Shown: positions 8,408 to 18,080 of the stretch, piece after piece
How the letters are laid out: every line of letters begins with the position of its first letter
Position numbering within the stretch: the stretch's first letter is position 1
Assembly (NCBI RefSeq): GCF_048282545.1
Contig: NZ_CP182485.1
Location: 496,001-560,000, forward strand
Direction of reading: 5' to 3'
DNA length: 64,000 nucleotides
Source of the DNA: Opacimonas immobilis
GTDB taxonomy: Bacteria; Pseudomonadota; Gammaproteobacteria; Enterobacterales; Alteromonadaceae
Made by a program: the position numbers and the translations under genes
Notes under the pieces: model-generated
The model's database searches: none
The model's input: only the letters and a program-made list of their open reading frames with translations
What the model was told of the DNA's origin: nothing

Positions 8408-9130
8408 ATGGGGCAAGAAACATCCAAAATTTTGGTGGTCGACGACGATATGCGCTTGCGCAGTCTGCTCGAACGCTATTTGGTGGAACAAGGATTTCAG
8501 GTACGCTCCGCGGCGAACGCCGAACAAATGGATCGTTTGCTTGAACGCGAGAACTTTCATTTAATTGTTTTGGATTTAATGTTACCCGGAGAAGACGGGC
8601 TTTCTATCTGTCAGCGTTTGCGCAGCAAAGACAACGCCATTCCTATTATCATGCTGACCGCCAAAGGCGATGAAGTCGACCGCATTATCGGTTTGGAGAT
8701 GGGCGCAGACGATTATTTGCCAAAGCCTTTTAACCCTCGCGAACTCCTTGCTCGGGCCAAAGCGGTACTCAGACGCAAAACGTCTGAAGCACCTGGCGCA
8801 CCAGCACAAGAAGAACAGATCATTGAATTTGGTGTCTACAAGCTCAACCTTGCCACTCGCGAAATGAGCGCAGAGGGCAAACCGATGACACTCACCAGTG
8901 GTGAGTTTGCTGTCCTAAAATCTCTAGTAACCCATCCCCGTGAACCGTTATCCCGTGACAAACTCATGAACTTAGCTCGTGGGCGAGACTATGGTGCCCT
9001 TGAGCGCAGTATTGATGTACAAGTCTCGCGCTTGCGTCGAATGCTCGAAAAAGATCCGCAAAATCCACGTTACATTCAAACCGTGTGGGGCTTGGGGTAT
9101 GTGTTTGTGCCCGATGGCTCTTCGGTCTAA
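8408..9130 (+). CDS. ompR: Osmotic-stress response regulator OmpR
   Basis: 240 aa. The N-terminal receiver has the acidic pocket at Asp12/Asp13 (KILVVDDD), phospho-acceptor Asp56 (IVLDLMLPGEDG) and the conserved Lys in LPKPFNPREL. The C-terminal winged-helix DNA-binding domain (about 140-240) ends with YIQTVWGLGYVFVPDG, characteristic of OmpR. In-frame starts exist further upstream (TTG 8348, ATG 8390 and 8396), but ATG 8408 gives MGQETSKILVVDDD, matching the family N-terminus and length. EnvZ follows 9 bases later. In enterobacteria OmpR controls porins and envelope genes in response to osmolarity and acid. Confidence 0.94.
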   Translation: MGQETSKILVVDDDMRLRSLLERYLVEQGFQVRSAANAEQMDRLLERENFHLIVLDLMLPGEDGLSICQRLRSKDNAIPIIMLTAKGDEVDRIIGLEMGADDYLPKPFNPRELLARAKAVLRRKTSEAPGAPAQEEQIIEFGVYKLNLATREMSAEGKPMTLTSGEFAVLKSLVTHPREPLSRDKLMNLARGRDYGALERSIDVQVSRLRRMLEKDPQNPRYIQTVWGLGYVFVPDGSSV

Positions 9131-9139
9131 TCGTCATCA

Positions 9140-10438
9140 ATGCGTTTGACTCCTAAATCTGCCTTTGGTCAGACCGTTTTATTGATTGGCGTCTTGTTGC
9201 TGGTCAATCAAGTCGTCTCCTATGGCTCCGTTGCTTATTATTTTATCCAGCCCAGTTCACAACAAATCAACTCTTTGATCGCCAAGCAAGTTCACACTAT
9301 GTTATTACAGGACTTATTGGGGCCCTCTGAACGACGCGACGAGTTTGCTAAATCCTCTAATATTCGCTTTTACAATCAAGATGAAGCGGTTGACAAAGGT
9401 CTTGCTCAAGCGACGTTTTACCATTTTATGTCCAATCAAATCTCCAATGAATTAGGTCAAACAAGTGATGTTCGAGTGTCCACTGATGCCCCGTATCGGA
9501 TTTGGCTGCAAATCGATTCGTATCCCAATCTTTGGATTGTGATCCCAATGCAAGGCGTGACTGAGAATAATTTTTCTCCTCTTACTATTGTCTTGTTGGT
9601 AATAAGCCTTTTATCCGTCATTGGCAGCTATGTGTTTGTCAAACGCATGACCCAACCCATGCGCGCGCTACAACAAGCCGCGAACCAAGTTGGCCGTGGC
9701 GAGTTTCCCCCACCGATTACGCCTACCGGCACCGAAGAAATTCAAGATGTGACCAAAGCTTTCAATAATATGGCGCAAGGTATCAAACAACTTGAAGCAG
9801 ACCGCAATATAATGACAGCTGGCATATCGCATGATCTGCGCACGCCACTGACACGAATTAGACTGGCTGTCGAAATGCTCGATGATGACAATCAGTGGAT
9901 TGCAGATGGGATTGAGCACGATATTGAAGATATGAACGACATTATCGACCAATTTATTGATTTTGCTCGTAATTCCCGCCATGAAGAAGGCGGTGAGATG
10001 TGTAACATCAATGACTTAATTGAAGAGGTGGTGCAAGCGCGGCATTTTGATGACGATCACACCATTGCGCAAAAACTGCAATCGGTTCCCAACACCAAAC
10101 TGCGCAAAGTAGCCATTAAGCGCGTGATGGATAACTTGGTCGAAAACGCCTTTCGCTATGGCTCTAATCATTTGGAGATCCACTCCTTGTACCGCAAAAA
10201 AAGTAACTTTGTCACTTTTCAAGTACGAGATTTTGGAGAGGGGATCCCCGCTGAGCAAATCGCGACTTTAAGCCAGCCATTTGCCCGAGGCGATAGTTCT
10301 CGAGGTTCTAAGGGGTCGGGTTTAGGGCTGGCAATCATTAAACGCATTGTGGATCTGCATCACGGTGAGATTAGTTATTTTAATCACCCTGATGGAGGCT
10401 TTGTGGCAGAGGTCAACCTGCCACTGGTTAAAGACTAG
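9140..10438 (+). CDS. envZ: Osmosensor histidine kinase EnvZ
   Basis: 432 aa inner-membrane kinase partner of OmpR. TM1 is at about 12-35, then a periplasmic segment of roughly 110 residues, TM2 at about 146-168, and a HAMP domain with the PMRALQQAANQVG region. The dimerisation box ISHDLRTPLTRIRLAVEML holds phospho-accepting His231. The ATPase part shows the N box (NLVENAFRYG), DFGEGIP and GSKGSGLGLAI. The stop codon shares the tetranucleotide CTAG at 10435-10438 with the stop of the convergent hslO gene. Confidence 0.94.
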   Translation: MRLTPKSAFGQTVLLIGVLLLVNQVVSYGSVAYYFIQPSSQQINSLIAKQVHTMLLQDLLGPSERRDEFAKSSNIRFYNQDEAVDKGLAQATFYHFMSNQISNELGQTSDVRVSTDAPYRIWLQIDSYPNLWIVIPMQGVTENNFSPLTIVLLVISLLSVIGSYVFVKRMTQPMRALQQAANQVGRGEFPPPITPTGTEEIQDVTKAFNNMAQGIKQLEADRNIMTAGISHDLRTPLTRIRLAVEMLDDDNQWIADGIEHDIEDMNDIIDQFIDFARNSRHEEGGEMCNINDLIEEVVQARHFDDDHTIAQKLQSVPNTKLRKVAIKRVMDNLVENAFRYGSNHLEIHSLYRKKSNFVTFQVRDFGEGIPAEQIATLSQPFARGDSSRGSKGSGLGLAIIKRIVDLHHGEISYFNHPDGGFVAEVNLPLVKD

Positions 10439-11328
10439 TTATTTTGGCCATCTGCATCGGGCGAAAAACCCGCATGAATGGATGCCACATCCATCTCATC
10501 AAAGCGATATTCGCTGTGACAAAATTGGCAATTCATCACAATACTGCCTTCTTCTGCAATGATCGCGTTTAACTCATTTACATCAATATTGCGCAGTGCA
10601 GCCATGGTTTTGTTGCGTGAGCAATGACATTCAAACACAATTGGCGCTGGGGTGAACACTTCAACTTCTTCTTGATGATATAAGCGGTATAACACATCAT
10701 TGGCCGGTAACGTGAATAATTCCTCTGGCGTTAGTGTTTCGGTCAACGCTGAAAGGTGTGAGAACTCGGTGGTCTCGGCCACATTAGTGGCTTCTGAAGA
10801 GGTCGGCAAGATTTGCAATAATGTTCCACCTGCCATTGCCGGTGCTTCATGCCTCGCAAACAAGCGCACTTGTGTGGCAAGCTGCTCAGATTGCAGGAAA
10901 TACTCCTCGATACAGGCGGAAAGGGACGGTTGGTCTAAGCCAACTATCCCCTGATAGCGCTCACCTTCTTTGGGCGTGATCGTTATCACCAAAAAGCCTT
11001 TGTGAAACAAATCCGAAAAATTATCCGGTAACTCTGTCACGGTCTCATCCCAACGAGCAACCCCGCGCAATTTCAAATCATGGGTACCATTGACAACCGC
11101 GTATTTGACAATGCCTTCGCTTTGAATTTGCAGGCCTATTTCACCTTCAAACTTTAATGTCGCGTTCAATAAACTGGTCGCAGCCATTAGCTCTCCAAGT
11201 AAAGTTTGGATCTGAGGTGGATACGCATACGAATCCAAAATCGACTGGTAGGCACTTTGTAGTTGTACCAGTTCGCCACGCACATTGGCTTGATTAAACA
11301 AATAACGCTGTAATGTATCAAAAGACAT
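10435..11328 (-). CDS. hslO: Redox-regulated chaperonin Hsp33
   Basis: 297 aa. Hsp33 is a cytosolic holdase activated by oxidation; four C-terminal cysteines bind zinc when reduced and form disulfides under oxidative stress. The signature CHC (FECHCSRN, about 237) and CQFC (about 270) motifs are both present. The N-terminal chaperone domain is full length. Gene order hslR-hslO on one strand matches the enterobacterial heat-shock locus. It converges on envZ with a 4-bp overlap. Confidence 0.95.
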   Translation of the reverse strand: MSFDTLQRYLFNQANVRGELVQLQSAYQSILDSYAYPPQIQTLLGELMAATSLLNATLKFEGEIGLQIQSEGIVKYAVVNGTHDLKLRGVARWDETVTELPDNFSDLFHKGFLVITITPKEGERYQGIVGLDQPSLSACIEEYFLQSEQLATQVRLFARHEAPAMAGGTLLQILPTSSEATNVAETTEFSHLSALTETLTPEELFTLPANDVLYRLYHQEEVEVFTPAPIVFECHCSRNKTMAALRNIDVNELNAIIAEEGSIVMNCQFCHSEYRFDEMDVASIHAGFSPDADGQNN

Positions 11329-11347
11329 AAATTTCTCTAATTGGTGT

Positions 11348-11752
11348 TTATTGGTGTTTTAATTCAATGATCTGACGCCGCTGTTTTTTGTCAGGCTTAG
11401 TCTCAGGTTTGGGGCTGTGAAACGCACTGAGCTTGCGCGCCTGAGCATTCCGCTCTCGTTGCTCTACACTGCTTTGTGTTTCACGATACATATCTTGTAC
11501 CAACGCAGCCCCACGTCGCTGTTCAACGATCTCGTTGATCACCAGCTCCTTCGTATCGTATCCGGCAGGTACTTTGACCGTTGCGCCAAGCTCCACGACC
11601 TTACTTGGTTTGGTACGCTGACCATTGTAATGTACTTTGCCAGCTTGTACTGAGGTTCGAGCTAAACTACGTGTTTTGAACAGACGGGCAGCCCATAACC
11701 ACTTATCCAGTCGAACTTCCGGTGCATTTTTGTTTGAAGGTGTATTTTTCAT
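11348..11752 (-). CDS. hslR: Heat-shock protein 15 (ribosome-associated S4-domain protein)
   Basis: 134 aa. Hsp15 binds stalled 50S subunits carrying peptidyl-tRNA and helps recycle them. The S4 RNA-binding domain is at the N-terminus (VRLDKWLWAARLFKTRSLA, about 13-31), with VQAGKVHYNGQRTKPSKVV following. The C-terminus is basic and Lys/Arg rich, as usual. It lies 19 bases upstream of hslO on the same strand, so the pair is likely co-transcribed. The divergent gsp promoter region lies on its other side. Confidence 0.93.
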   Translation of the reverse strand: MKNTPSNKNAPEVRLDKWLWAARLFKTRSLARTSVQAGKVHYNGQRTKPSKVVELGATVKVPAGYDTKELVINEIVEQRRGAALVQDMYRETQSSVEQRERNAQARKLSAFHSPKPETKPDKKQRRQIIELKHQ

Positions 11753-11794
11753 TCGTAAAAATGTAATATCCGTTATATAAACTATTCGGTTTGT

Positions 11795-11837
11795 AGACGA
11801 CGTGTCTGTTTGGCGAATTCAGACTTAATTCAGTCTG
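11795..11837. promoter_or_regulatory. Two AGAC/GTCT dyads between hslR and gspC
   Basis: The first dyad is AGAC-N5-GTCT at 11795-11807. The second is CAGACT-N6-AGTCTG at 11820-11837. Both share the same AGAC/GTCT half-site. They sit 41-83 bp before the gspC start and about 45-85 bp from the hslR start, in the divergent promoter gap. A TATAAG at 11863 could be a -10 element for gspC. This looks like a tandem operator, but the binding protein cannot be named. Confidence 0.35.
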
Positions 11838-11877
11838 TACACACCACAATGTCAACATACGGTATAAGATAATAACA

Positions 11878-12783
11878 ATGATACAACACACTGGGATCAC
11901 TCAGAGCCTTAGCTCACGCTTTTGGACGGCTTCAACACAGAACGCCGTACGTCTTACCGTGGCTGTCTTGGCAGTTGCCTATATCTTATACATACTGAGC
12001 CAAATCACTTGGCAGATTATACCAGAACCGCAAACGCCCAGTACAGTTCAACCCTCAATTCAAAGCTCAGTGACCATTTCAGACAATGACGATGTCAAAA
12101 ATATCAATATTTTGTTGAGTCAGAATATTTTTGGCGATAGAGCGTCCACTCCAAAAGTCGTTGAACAAGATGTCACCGATGCGCCGGAAACCAAACTCAA
12201 CCTCACCTTAAACGGCGTTGTCGCAAGTACGGAAAAAGACGGTGGCGCAGCAATCATTTCTCGTGGTAATAACCAAGCTACGTACGGTATTGGGGATAAA
12301 ATCGACGGCACACAAGCGTCCTTACATCAAGTCTTTGCCGATCGCGTGATCATTTCCAATCGCGGGGTAAAAGAAACCTTGATGCTTGATGGAGTGGATT
12401 TTGTCAAAGCCTCTGAGGCCCAAATTATTCAAGCAGAGCCCGTTATCGAGGAAGCCTCGACCCAAGCAGAGCTCGACCAAGACATGGTCGCGAAACTGCG
12501 CAATGACCCAACTCAATTTGCTGACTTTATTGCAATTAATCCTGAACGGGTGGATGGTGAAATCGTTGGTTATCGCGTCAGTCCCGGTCGCCAACCAGAA
12601 TTTTTTGCCCGTGCTGGGCTCAAAGCCGGTGATGTCATTATCGGCTTAAACGGATTAGATTTGACGTTGCCACGCGAGGCCATGCGGGCTATGCAAACAC
12701 TGAAAGAATCCGATACGCTGGATCTAACCATTTTGCGTAACGGCAACACTCAATCGCTGACATTAACACTGCCTGGGCAGTAA
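11878..12783 (+). CDS. gspC: Type II secretion protein GspC (clamp protein)
   Basis: 301 aa bitopic inner-membrane protein linking the platform to the secretin. A single TM segment is at about 24-41 (LTVAVLAVAYILYILSQ). The homology-region domain follows (about 75-175, with LNGVVASTEKDGGAAIISRG). A C-terminal PDZ domain (about 215-298) contains FFARAGLKAGDVIIGLNG. First gene of the twelve-gene gsp operon; gspD starts 13 bases after its stop. Confidence 0.93.
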   Translation: MIQHTGITQSLSSRFWTASTQNAVRLTVAVLAVAYILYILSQITWQIIPEPQTPSTVQPSIQSSVTISDNDDVKNINILLSQNIFGDRASTPKVVEQDVTDAPETKLNLTLNGVVASTEKDGGAAIISRGNNQATYGIGDKIDGTQASLHQVFADRVIISNRGVKETLMLDGVDFVKASEAQIIQAEPVIEEASTQAELDQDMVAKLRNDPTQFADFIAINPERVDGEIVGYRVSPGRQPEFFARAGLKAGDVIIGLNGLDLTLPREAMRAMQTLKESDTLDLTILRNGNTQSLTLTLPGQ

Positions 12784-12796
12784 ACAAGGTATTCAT

Positions 12797-14842
12797 ATGT
12801 TATTTGGTTCTTCGCATTTTCTCCGACACGCCTCTATCGCGGCATTGCTCAGTGTTGCCATTGGTTTAACTGCACTCTCACAACCGAGTTTTGCTCAGGC
12901 ACAGTACTCTCCTAATTTCAAAAATACCGATATCAATGAGTTCATCGCGATCGTTGGCAAAAACCTAAAACGCACCATCATTGTTGACCCTAATGTGCGT
13001 GGCAAAATCTCCGTGCGCAGTTACGATCTGTTAAGCGAAGCGCAGTACTATCAATTTTTCTTAAACGTCCTTGAAGTGTATGATTTTGCAGTGGTCGAAA
13101 TGCCCAACGGCGTGCTCAAAGTCATTCGCTCTAAAGATGCTAAGAACTCTAACTTGCCGGTAGTCGAAGATGACTTACTCAATGGCGATGAGATGGTTAC
13201 TCGTGTTATTCCTCTATACAACGTGCCCGTGCGTGAACTCGCCCCACTATTAAGGCAACTCAACGATACGCAAAACGCCGGTAATGTCGTGAGTCACGAT
13301 GCGTCCAATGTCATCATGTTAACCGGTCGTGCTGCGACCATTAATCGCCTCGTAGAAATCATTGAACGCGTCGACCGCGCCGGTGATGAAGAAGTCGAAA
13401 TCGTAAAACTCAAGTATGCCTCAGCGTCTGAGATGGTGCGCATCATTGATAGCATCAACAAATCTCAAGGCAACAATAACAGTGCTGGTAAAGCCGCCCC
13501 CCGTGTCGTGGCCGATGATCGCACCAACTCAGTCATCGTATCTGGGGATGTCAAAGCTCGTCAGCGCTTAGTCAATTTGATTACCCGCATGGACCAAGAA
13601 TTAGAAACCAGCGGTAATACGCGAGTCATTTTTTTGAATTACGCAAAAGCACAAGATTTGGTCAAAGTCCTTGAAGGCGTGTCCAAAACCATTCAAGCCG
13701 AAGAACAAGGCGGTAGCAAAGCCAAATCCAACAATCGCGAAGTCAGTATTGATGCCCACGAAGACTCAAACTCTTTGGTCATCACTGCAGAACCTGACAT
13801 GATGCGGTCGCTAGAAGAGGTTATTCGTCAGCTGGATATTCGCCGCGCACAAGTTCAAGTCGAAGCAATTATTGTTGAAGTTTTCGAAGGAGACGGCACC
13901 ACACTTGGCGTGCAGGTAGTTTCTGAAGATGGCGGTGGCACTCAGTTCACAAACGGGGTTGCGGGTGTCGGTGCGCTGGCCGTTGCCGCTAGACAAGCAG
14001 AAAATCGCGAGGTCAACCGAACCAATATCACCGCCAATGGCGAAGTGGTCAGTTCGAGCGATACCGTGGAAGGTAATTTCCAGCCGTTGGCTCAATTACT
14101 CGGTGGGGCCAATGGTTTAATTGCCGGCATCATTGATGATGGTTGGGGTGCGGTTGTACAGGCTGTATCGACTGATACCAATTCCAATATTTTGGCGACA
14201 CCTCATCTCACCACCATGGATAACGAAGAAGCGTTCTTTATTGTTGGTCAGGAAGTGCCGATTTTGGGCGCCATTTCATCTAATTCAAATTCACAGTTAC
14301 AAACTCAGTCGGTTGATCGTGAAGAAGTGGGTATTAAGCTTAAAGTCACCCCGCAAATCAACGAAGGCAATGCAGTACAACTCTTGATTGAACAAGAAGT
14401 CTCAAGCGTATCTGGCGCGACTGCGGTAGATATTTCCATTAACAAGCGTGAAATCAAAACTACGGTCATTGTCGATGACGGCGGAACCATAGTGCTGGGA
14501 GGACTAATTGACGAAGAAGTGCAAGAAAGCGTCAGCAAAGTCCCATTACTAGGCGATATTCCGATTGTCGGAAACTTATTCAAATCCACTTCTTCAAGTA
14601 AGCGCAAGCGCAACTTGATGGTGTTCTTACGTCCTTCAATTGTCCGTGATGCAGCGACAATGAATGAGATATCGCATCGCAAATACAATTACATTCGCGC
14701 TCAGCAACTCGATCGCCAAGCGGATGGTATTCCCTTGATGCCATTCAAAAAAGGTCCCGAATTGCCAGCATGGGACGACGCTCTTAGTTTGCCACCTAGC
14801 TTCGAAGAATACCTTGAAGCCAAAGACAAAAAAGACGACTAG
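12797..14842 (+). CDS. gspD: Type II secretion outer-membrane secretin GspD
   Basis: 681 aa. A Sec signal peptide covers about 1-35 (ends SFAQA). N0-N3 domains follow (for example NFKNTDINEFIAIVGKNLKR in N0 and repeated VSGD/LTGR-type ring-building folds). The secretin core lies at about 350-610 and includes QVQVEAIIVEV, SNILATPHLTTMDNEEA and the conserved LVPLLGDIP-like VPLLGDIPIVGNLF signature. It oligomerises into the gated channel for folded exoproteins. The C-terminal tail after about 620 may be the region bound by a pilotin; no pilotin gene is visible here. Confidence 0.95.
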   Translation: MLFGSSHFLRHASIAALLSVAIGLTALSQPSFAQAQYSPNFKNTDINEFIAIVGKNLKRTIIVDPNVRGKISVRSYDLLSEAQYYQFFLNVLEVYDFAVVEMPNGVLKVIRSKDAKNSNLPVVEDDLLNGDEMVTRVIPLYNVPVRELAPLLRQLNDTQNAGNVVSHDASNVIMLTGRAATINRLVEIIERVDRAGDEEVEIVKLKYASASEMVRIIDSINKSQGNNNSAGKAAPRVVADDRTNSVIVSGDVKARQRLVNLITRMDQELETSGNTRVIFLNYAKAQDLVKVLEGVSKTIQAEEQGGSKAKSNNREVSIDAHEDSNSLVITAEPDMMRSLEEVIRQLDIRRAQVQVEAIIVEVFEGDGTTLGVQVVSEDGGGTQFTNGVAGVGALAVAARQAENREVNRTNITANGEVVSSSDTVEGNFQPLAQLLGGANGLIAGIIDDGWGAVVQAVSTDTNSNILATPHLTTMDNEEAFFIVGQEVPILGAISSNSNSQLQTQSVDREEVGIKLKVTPQINEGNAVQLLIEQEVSSVSGATAVDISINKREIKTTVIVDDGGTIVLGGLIDEEVQESVSKVPLLGDIPIVGNLFKSTSSSKRKRNLMVFLRPSIVRDAATMNEISHRKYNYIRAQQLDRQADGIPLMPFKKGPELPAWDDALSLPPSFEEYLEAKDKKDD

Positions 14843-14844
14843 CC

Positions 14845-16401
14845 ATGACTGATGCTTTAGTTGATGCACCAGAATCGCCAGAGCCATTAGCGTCTCAAGA
14901 TGCTGCGCCAGTAAGTGCTGAGGCCAAAACACTGAGTTTTGGTTTTGCTAAGCGACATACTATTTTGCTCGATGCGATAGCGGCACAAACCAGCGATGAT
15001 GCGCTGGCCGATGTGTATGTCACACATAACACGGCGCCGCAAATCGTAGCAGAAGTACGGCGAGTGTACGGCCTGCCATTTAATCTCAAGTTAATCGGTG
15101 CCGAGCGCTTTGAAGAATTGCTCACCAGCATGTACCAACGCGATTCTTCTCAAGCCAAGCAGTTAATGGAAGACTTGGGTAACGAATCTGATTTGTTTGC
15201 TTTGGCAGAAGATCTAACCGAAACCGAAGACTTATTGGAAACCGAAGACGATGCACCGATTATTAAGTTGATCAATGCACTTCTTGGCGAAGCGATTAAA
15301 GAAGGCGCATCAGATATTCACATCGAAACCTTTGAAAACCAACTTGTCGTGCGTTTTAGAGTGGATGGCGTATTACGTGAAATTCTCAAACCCAACCGTA
15401 AGATGTCTACTATGTTGGTGTCGCGGATCAAAGTTATGGCGCGTTTGGATATTGCTGAGAAGCGCGTCCCTCAAGATGGTCGTATTGCGCTAAAAATTGG
15501 CGGTCGTGCAGTCGATGTACGGGTATCCACGATGCCATCTAGCCACGGCGAACGCGTCGTATTGCGTTTATTAGACAAAAACAACGCGCGCTTGAACCTC
15601 ACTGATTTGGGCATGACCTCACGCAATCGCGAGATTTTTTCAGGGCTGATCCGCAAGCCCCACGGCATCATCTTGGTAACCGGTCCAACCGGTTCAGGTA
15701 AGTCTACGACCTTGTATGCTGGATTAACTGAAATCAATGCCAAAGATCGCAATATCCTGACCGTTGAAGATCCAATCGAGTTTGATATTCAAGGTATTGG
15801 TCAAACCCAAGTCAATCCAAAAGTCGACATGACCTTTGCTCGAGGCTTACGGGCGATTTTGCGTCAAGACCCAGATGTCGTCATGGTCGGAGAGATCCGT
15901 GATTTAGAAACCGCACAAATTGCTGTACAAGCCTCATTAACCGGTCACCTTGTGATGTCGACACTACACACCAATACAGCGGCCGGTGCCATTACTCGTT
16001 TAGAGGACATGGGCATTGAGCCCTTTTTACTTTCCTCCTCCTTGCTTGGTGTTTTATCACAACGCTTAGTCCGCACCTTATGTGATGAGTGCAAAACTGA
16101 GCATCCGATCAACGAACAAGAAGCCGCTTTGCTCAATGGTACTCGAGTGGGCACGGTAATTTATAAACCGGTTGGCTGTGTCGCATGTAATCACACCGGT
16201 TATAAAGGCCGTACCGGCATTCATGAAATGCTTTTGGTCGATGAAACCATCCGGAACTTAATTCACGATGGTAAGGGCGAACAAGCCATAGAAAAATACT
16301 TGCGCCAAACCAACCCATCGATTCGTGCAGATGGCCGCGATAAAATCCTTGCTGGCATCACTTCGCTTGAAGAAGTTTTACGCGTCACGCGAGAGGAATA
16401 A
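14845..16401 (+). CDS. gspE: Type II secretion ATPase GspE
   Basis: 518 aa cytoplasmic hexameric ATPase powering pseudopilus assembly. It has an N-terminal GspL-binding domain, then the ATPase core: Walker A GPTGSGKST at about 277-285, Asp box, Walker B VVMVGEIRDLETA, and His box. The zinc-binding loop between two CxxC pairs (CDEC about 413, CVAC about 445) is intact, which separates GspE from many pilus ATPases. It starts 2 bases after the gspD stop. Confidence 0.96.
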   Translation: MTDALVDAPESPEPLASQDAAPVSAEAKTLSFGFAKRHTILLDAIAAQTSDDALADVYVTHNTAPQIVAEVRRVYGLPFNLKLIGAERFEELLTSMYQRDSSQAKQLMEDLGNESDLFALAEDLTETEDLLETEDDAPIIKLINALLGEAIKEGASDIHIETFENQLVVRFRVDGVLREILKPNRKMSTMLVSRIKVMARLDIAEKRVPQDGRIALKIGGRAVDVRVSTMPSSHGERVVLRLLDKNNARLNLTDLGMTSRNREIFSGLIRKPHGIILVTGPTGSGKSTTLYAGLTEINAKDRNILTVEDPIEFDIQGIGQTQVNPKVDMTFARGLRAILRQDPDVVMVGEIRDLETAQIAVQASLTGHLVMSTLHTNTAAGAITRLEDMGIEPFLLSSSLLGVLSQRLVRTLCDECKTEHPINEQEAALLNGTRVGTVIYKPVGCVACNHTGYKGRTGIHEMLLVDETIRNLIHDGKGEQAIEKYLRQTNPSIRADGRDKILAGITSLEEVLRVTREE

Positions 16402-16404
16402 GCC

Positions 16405-17634
16405 ATGGCGGCATTTGCGTATGAAGCTTTAGATTTAGCGGGTAAAACCAAAAAAGGCGTTCTCGAAGGTGATAACGCAAGGCAAATTCGAGCGCAACTG
16501 CGTGAACAAAAACTCATTCCTGTGGAAGTTGAACAAGTCAAAGAGACACCGGCAAACGCTTCCTCATTTGATCTTAGTCGCCTGATTACTCGTCACCGCA
16601 TCAGCGCAGCAGAACTTGCCCTGTTAACGAGACAACTTGCCACTTTGGTTGAATCTGGCCTGCCCATTGAAGAATCTTTATTCGCTGTGGCTGAACAAGC
16701 TGAAAAAACACGTCACAAAAAAATGCTTATGGCTGTGCGCTCGCGGGTCGTTGAGGGCTATACTCTAGCTGATGCACTGCGAGAATTTCCATCGATATTT
16801 GATGATTTGTTTGTGGCCATGGTGGCAGCAGGTGAAAAATCAGGGCATCTCGATACCGTGTTAGAACGCTTAGCCGATTATACTGAAAATCGCGAAAAGA
16901 CCCGATCGCAAATTATCCAAGCGCTCGTTTATCCAGTGATTATGATGGTCTTTGCACTGGGTATTGTCATCATGTTACTGACCGTTGTTGTGCCCAAAAT
17001 TGTCGGGCAATTTGACCACATGGGACAAGACCTCCCTACAATGACGCAGATCTTGATGGACATCAGTGCATTTGTGCAAAACCACGGCATTTTATTTGCC
17101 GTATTTCTACTTATTATTGGATTAATCGTCAGTAAACTACTCTCTATTCCACATGTTCAATTGCGTTATCATCAATGGATTTTATCACTTCCCTTGATTG
17201 GTCGAGTCAATCGCGGTTTAAATACAGCTCGCTTTGCTCGCACATTATCAATTTTGACCGCCAGTGCTGTGCCATTATTAGAAGCCATGCGCATTGCCTC
17301 AGATGTGCTTGCCAATCGCTTCATCAAACGCGAAGTTGGGGCAGCGGCGATGCAAGTTAAAGAAGGGGCTAGTTTACGAGCGTCTCTAGAGCGAACCAAA
17401 ATATTCCCACCGATGATGATGCATATGATTGCTGCGGGTGAAAAATCTGGCGAGTTACAAGGGATGCTTGCCCGAGCGGCAGATAACCAAGATCGCGAAT
17501 TTGAAAGTCTAGTCAATATCAGTCTTAAAGTGTTTGAACCCTTTTTAATTGTCTTTATGGCGACGATTGTTTTATTTATCGTCCTTGCCATTTTGCAACC
17601 TATTTTAGCTCTTAACAGTATGGTGAATTTGTAA
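16405..17634 (+). CDS. gspF: Type II secretion inner-membrane platform protein GspF
   Basis: 409 aa with the tandem GspF domains (about 75-195 and 275-400) and three TM segments (near 172-195, 222-245 and 378-402). Motifs LTRQLATLVESGLPIEESL and the repeat-copy FARTLSILTASAVPLLEAM mark the two halves. It contacts GspE and GspL at the membrane. Its TAA overlaps the gspG ATG by one base (TAATG), implying translational coupling. Confidence 0.96.
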   Translation: MAAFAYEALDLAGKTKKGVLEGDNARQIRAQLREQKLIPVEVEQVKETPANASSFDLSRLITRHRISAAELALLTRQLATLVESGLPIEESLFAVAEQAEKTRHKKMLMAVRSRVVEGYTLADALREFPSIFDDLFVAMVAAGEKSGHLDTVLERLADYTENREKTRSQIIQALVYPVIMMVFALGIVIMLLTVVVPKIVGQFDHMGQDLPTMTQILMDISAFVQNHGILFAVFLLIIGLIVSKLLSIPHVQLRYHQWILSLPLIGRVNRGLNTARFARTLSILTASAVPLLEAMRIASDVLANRFIKREVGAAAMQVKEGASLRASLERTKIFPPMMMHMIAAGEKSGELQGMLARAADNQDREFESLVNISLKVFEPFLIVFMATIVLFIVLAILQPILALNSMVNL

Positions 17635-18077
17635 TGAACATATCCTCTTTGCGCCACGCCCGTGGCTTCAGTTTGATTGAGATTATGGTAGTGCTGGTGA
17701 TCATCGCGATCATGGCATCAATCGTCGCGCCTCAAATTTTGGGTAACCAAGAAACCGCACAACTCAAAAAAGCCGCGGTCGATATCCAATCTTTGGAAAG
17801 CGCAATCGAGCGTTATAAATTACAAACCAATATTTTTCCGACCACCGAACAGGGGCTGGAAGCTTTGGTATCTGAGCCTCAGATTGATCCCATGCCACGC
17901 AACTATCCTGCGCAAGGTTTTATCAAACGTCTCCCTCAAGATCCTTGGGGTAATGATTATCAGCTGATCAGTCCAGGAGAAGTTGGCTTGGTCGATATTT
18001 TTTCCTATGGTCCAGATGGTGAGCCAGGCACTGATGATGATATCGGTACTTGGAATCTCAACGACTACTTAAAATAG
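17634..18077 (+). CDS. gspG: Major pseudopilin GspG
   Basis: 147 aa. The prepilin peptidase site is RGFSLIEIMVVL, with cleavage after Gly and Glu5 of the mature protein present. The C-terminal half has the Ca-binding loop region (GPDGEPGTDDDIGTW) typical of GspG. It polymerises to form the T2SS pseudopilus. The prepilin peptidase gene itself is not in the window. Confidence 0.96.
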   Translation: MNISSLRHARGFSLIEIMVVLVIIAIMASIVAPQILGNQETAQLKKAAVDIQSLESAIERYKLQTNIFPTTEQGLEALVSEPQIDPMPRNYPAQGFIKRLPQDPWGNDYQLISPGEVGLVDIFSYGPDGEPGTDDDIGTWNLNDYLK

Positions 18078-18080
18078 TCC

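Noticed and set aside
17172..17657. 161-aa minus-strand frame inside gspF
   Set aside because: It is antisense to a full-length conserved gene. Its composition follows from gspF codon use and no domain is visible.
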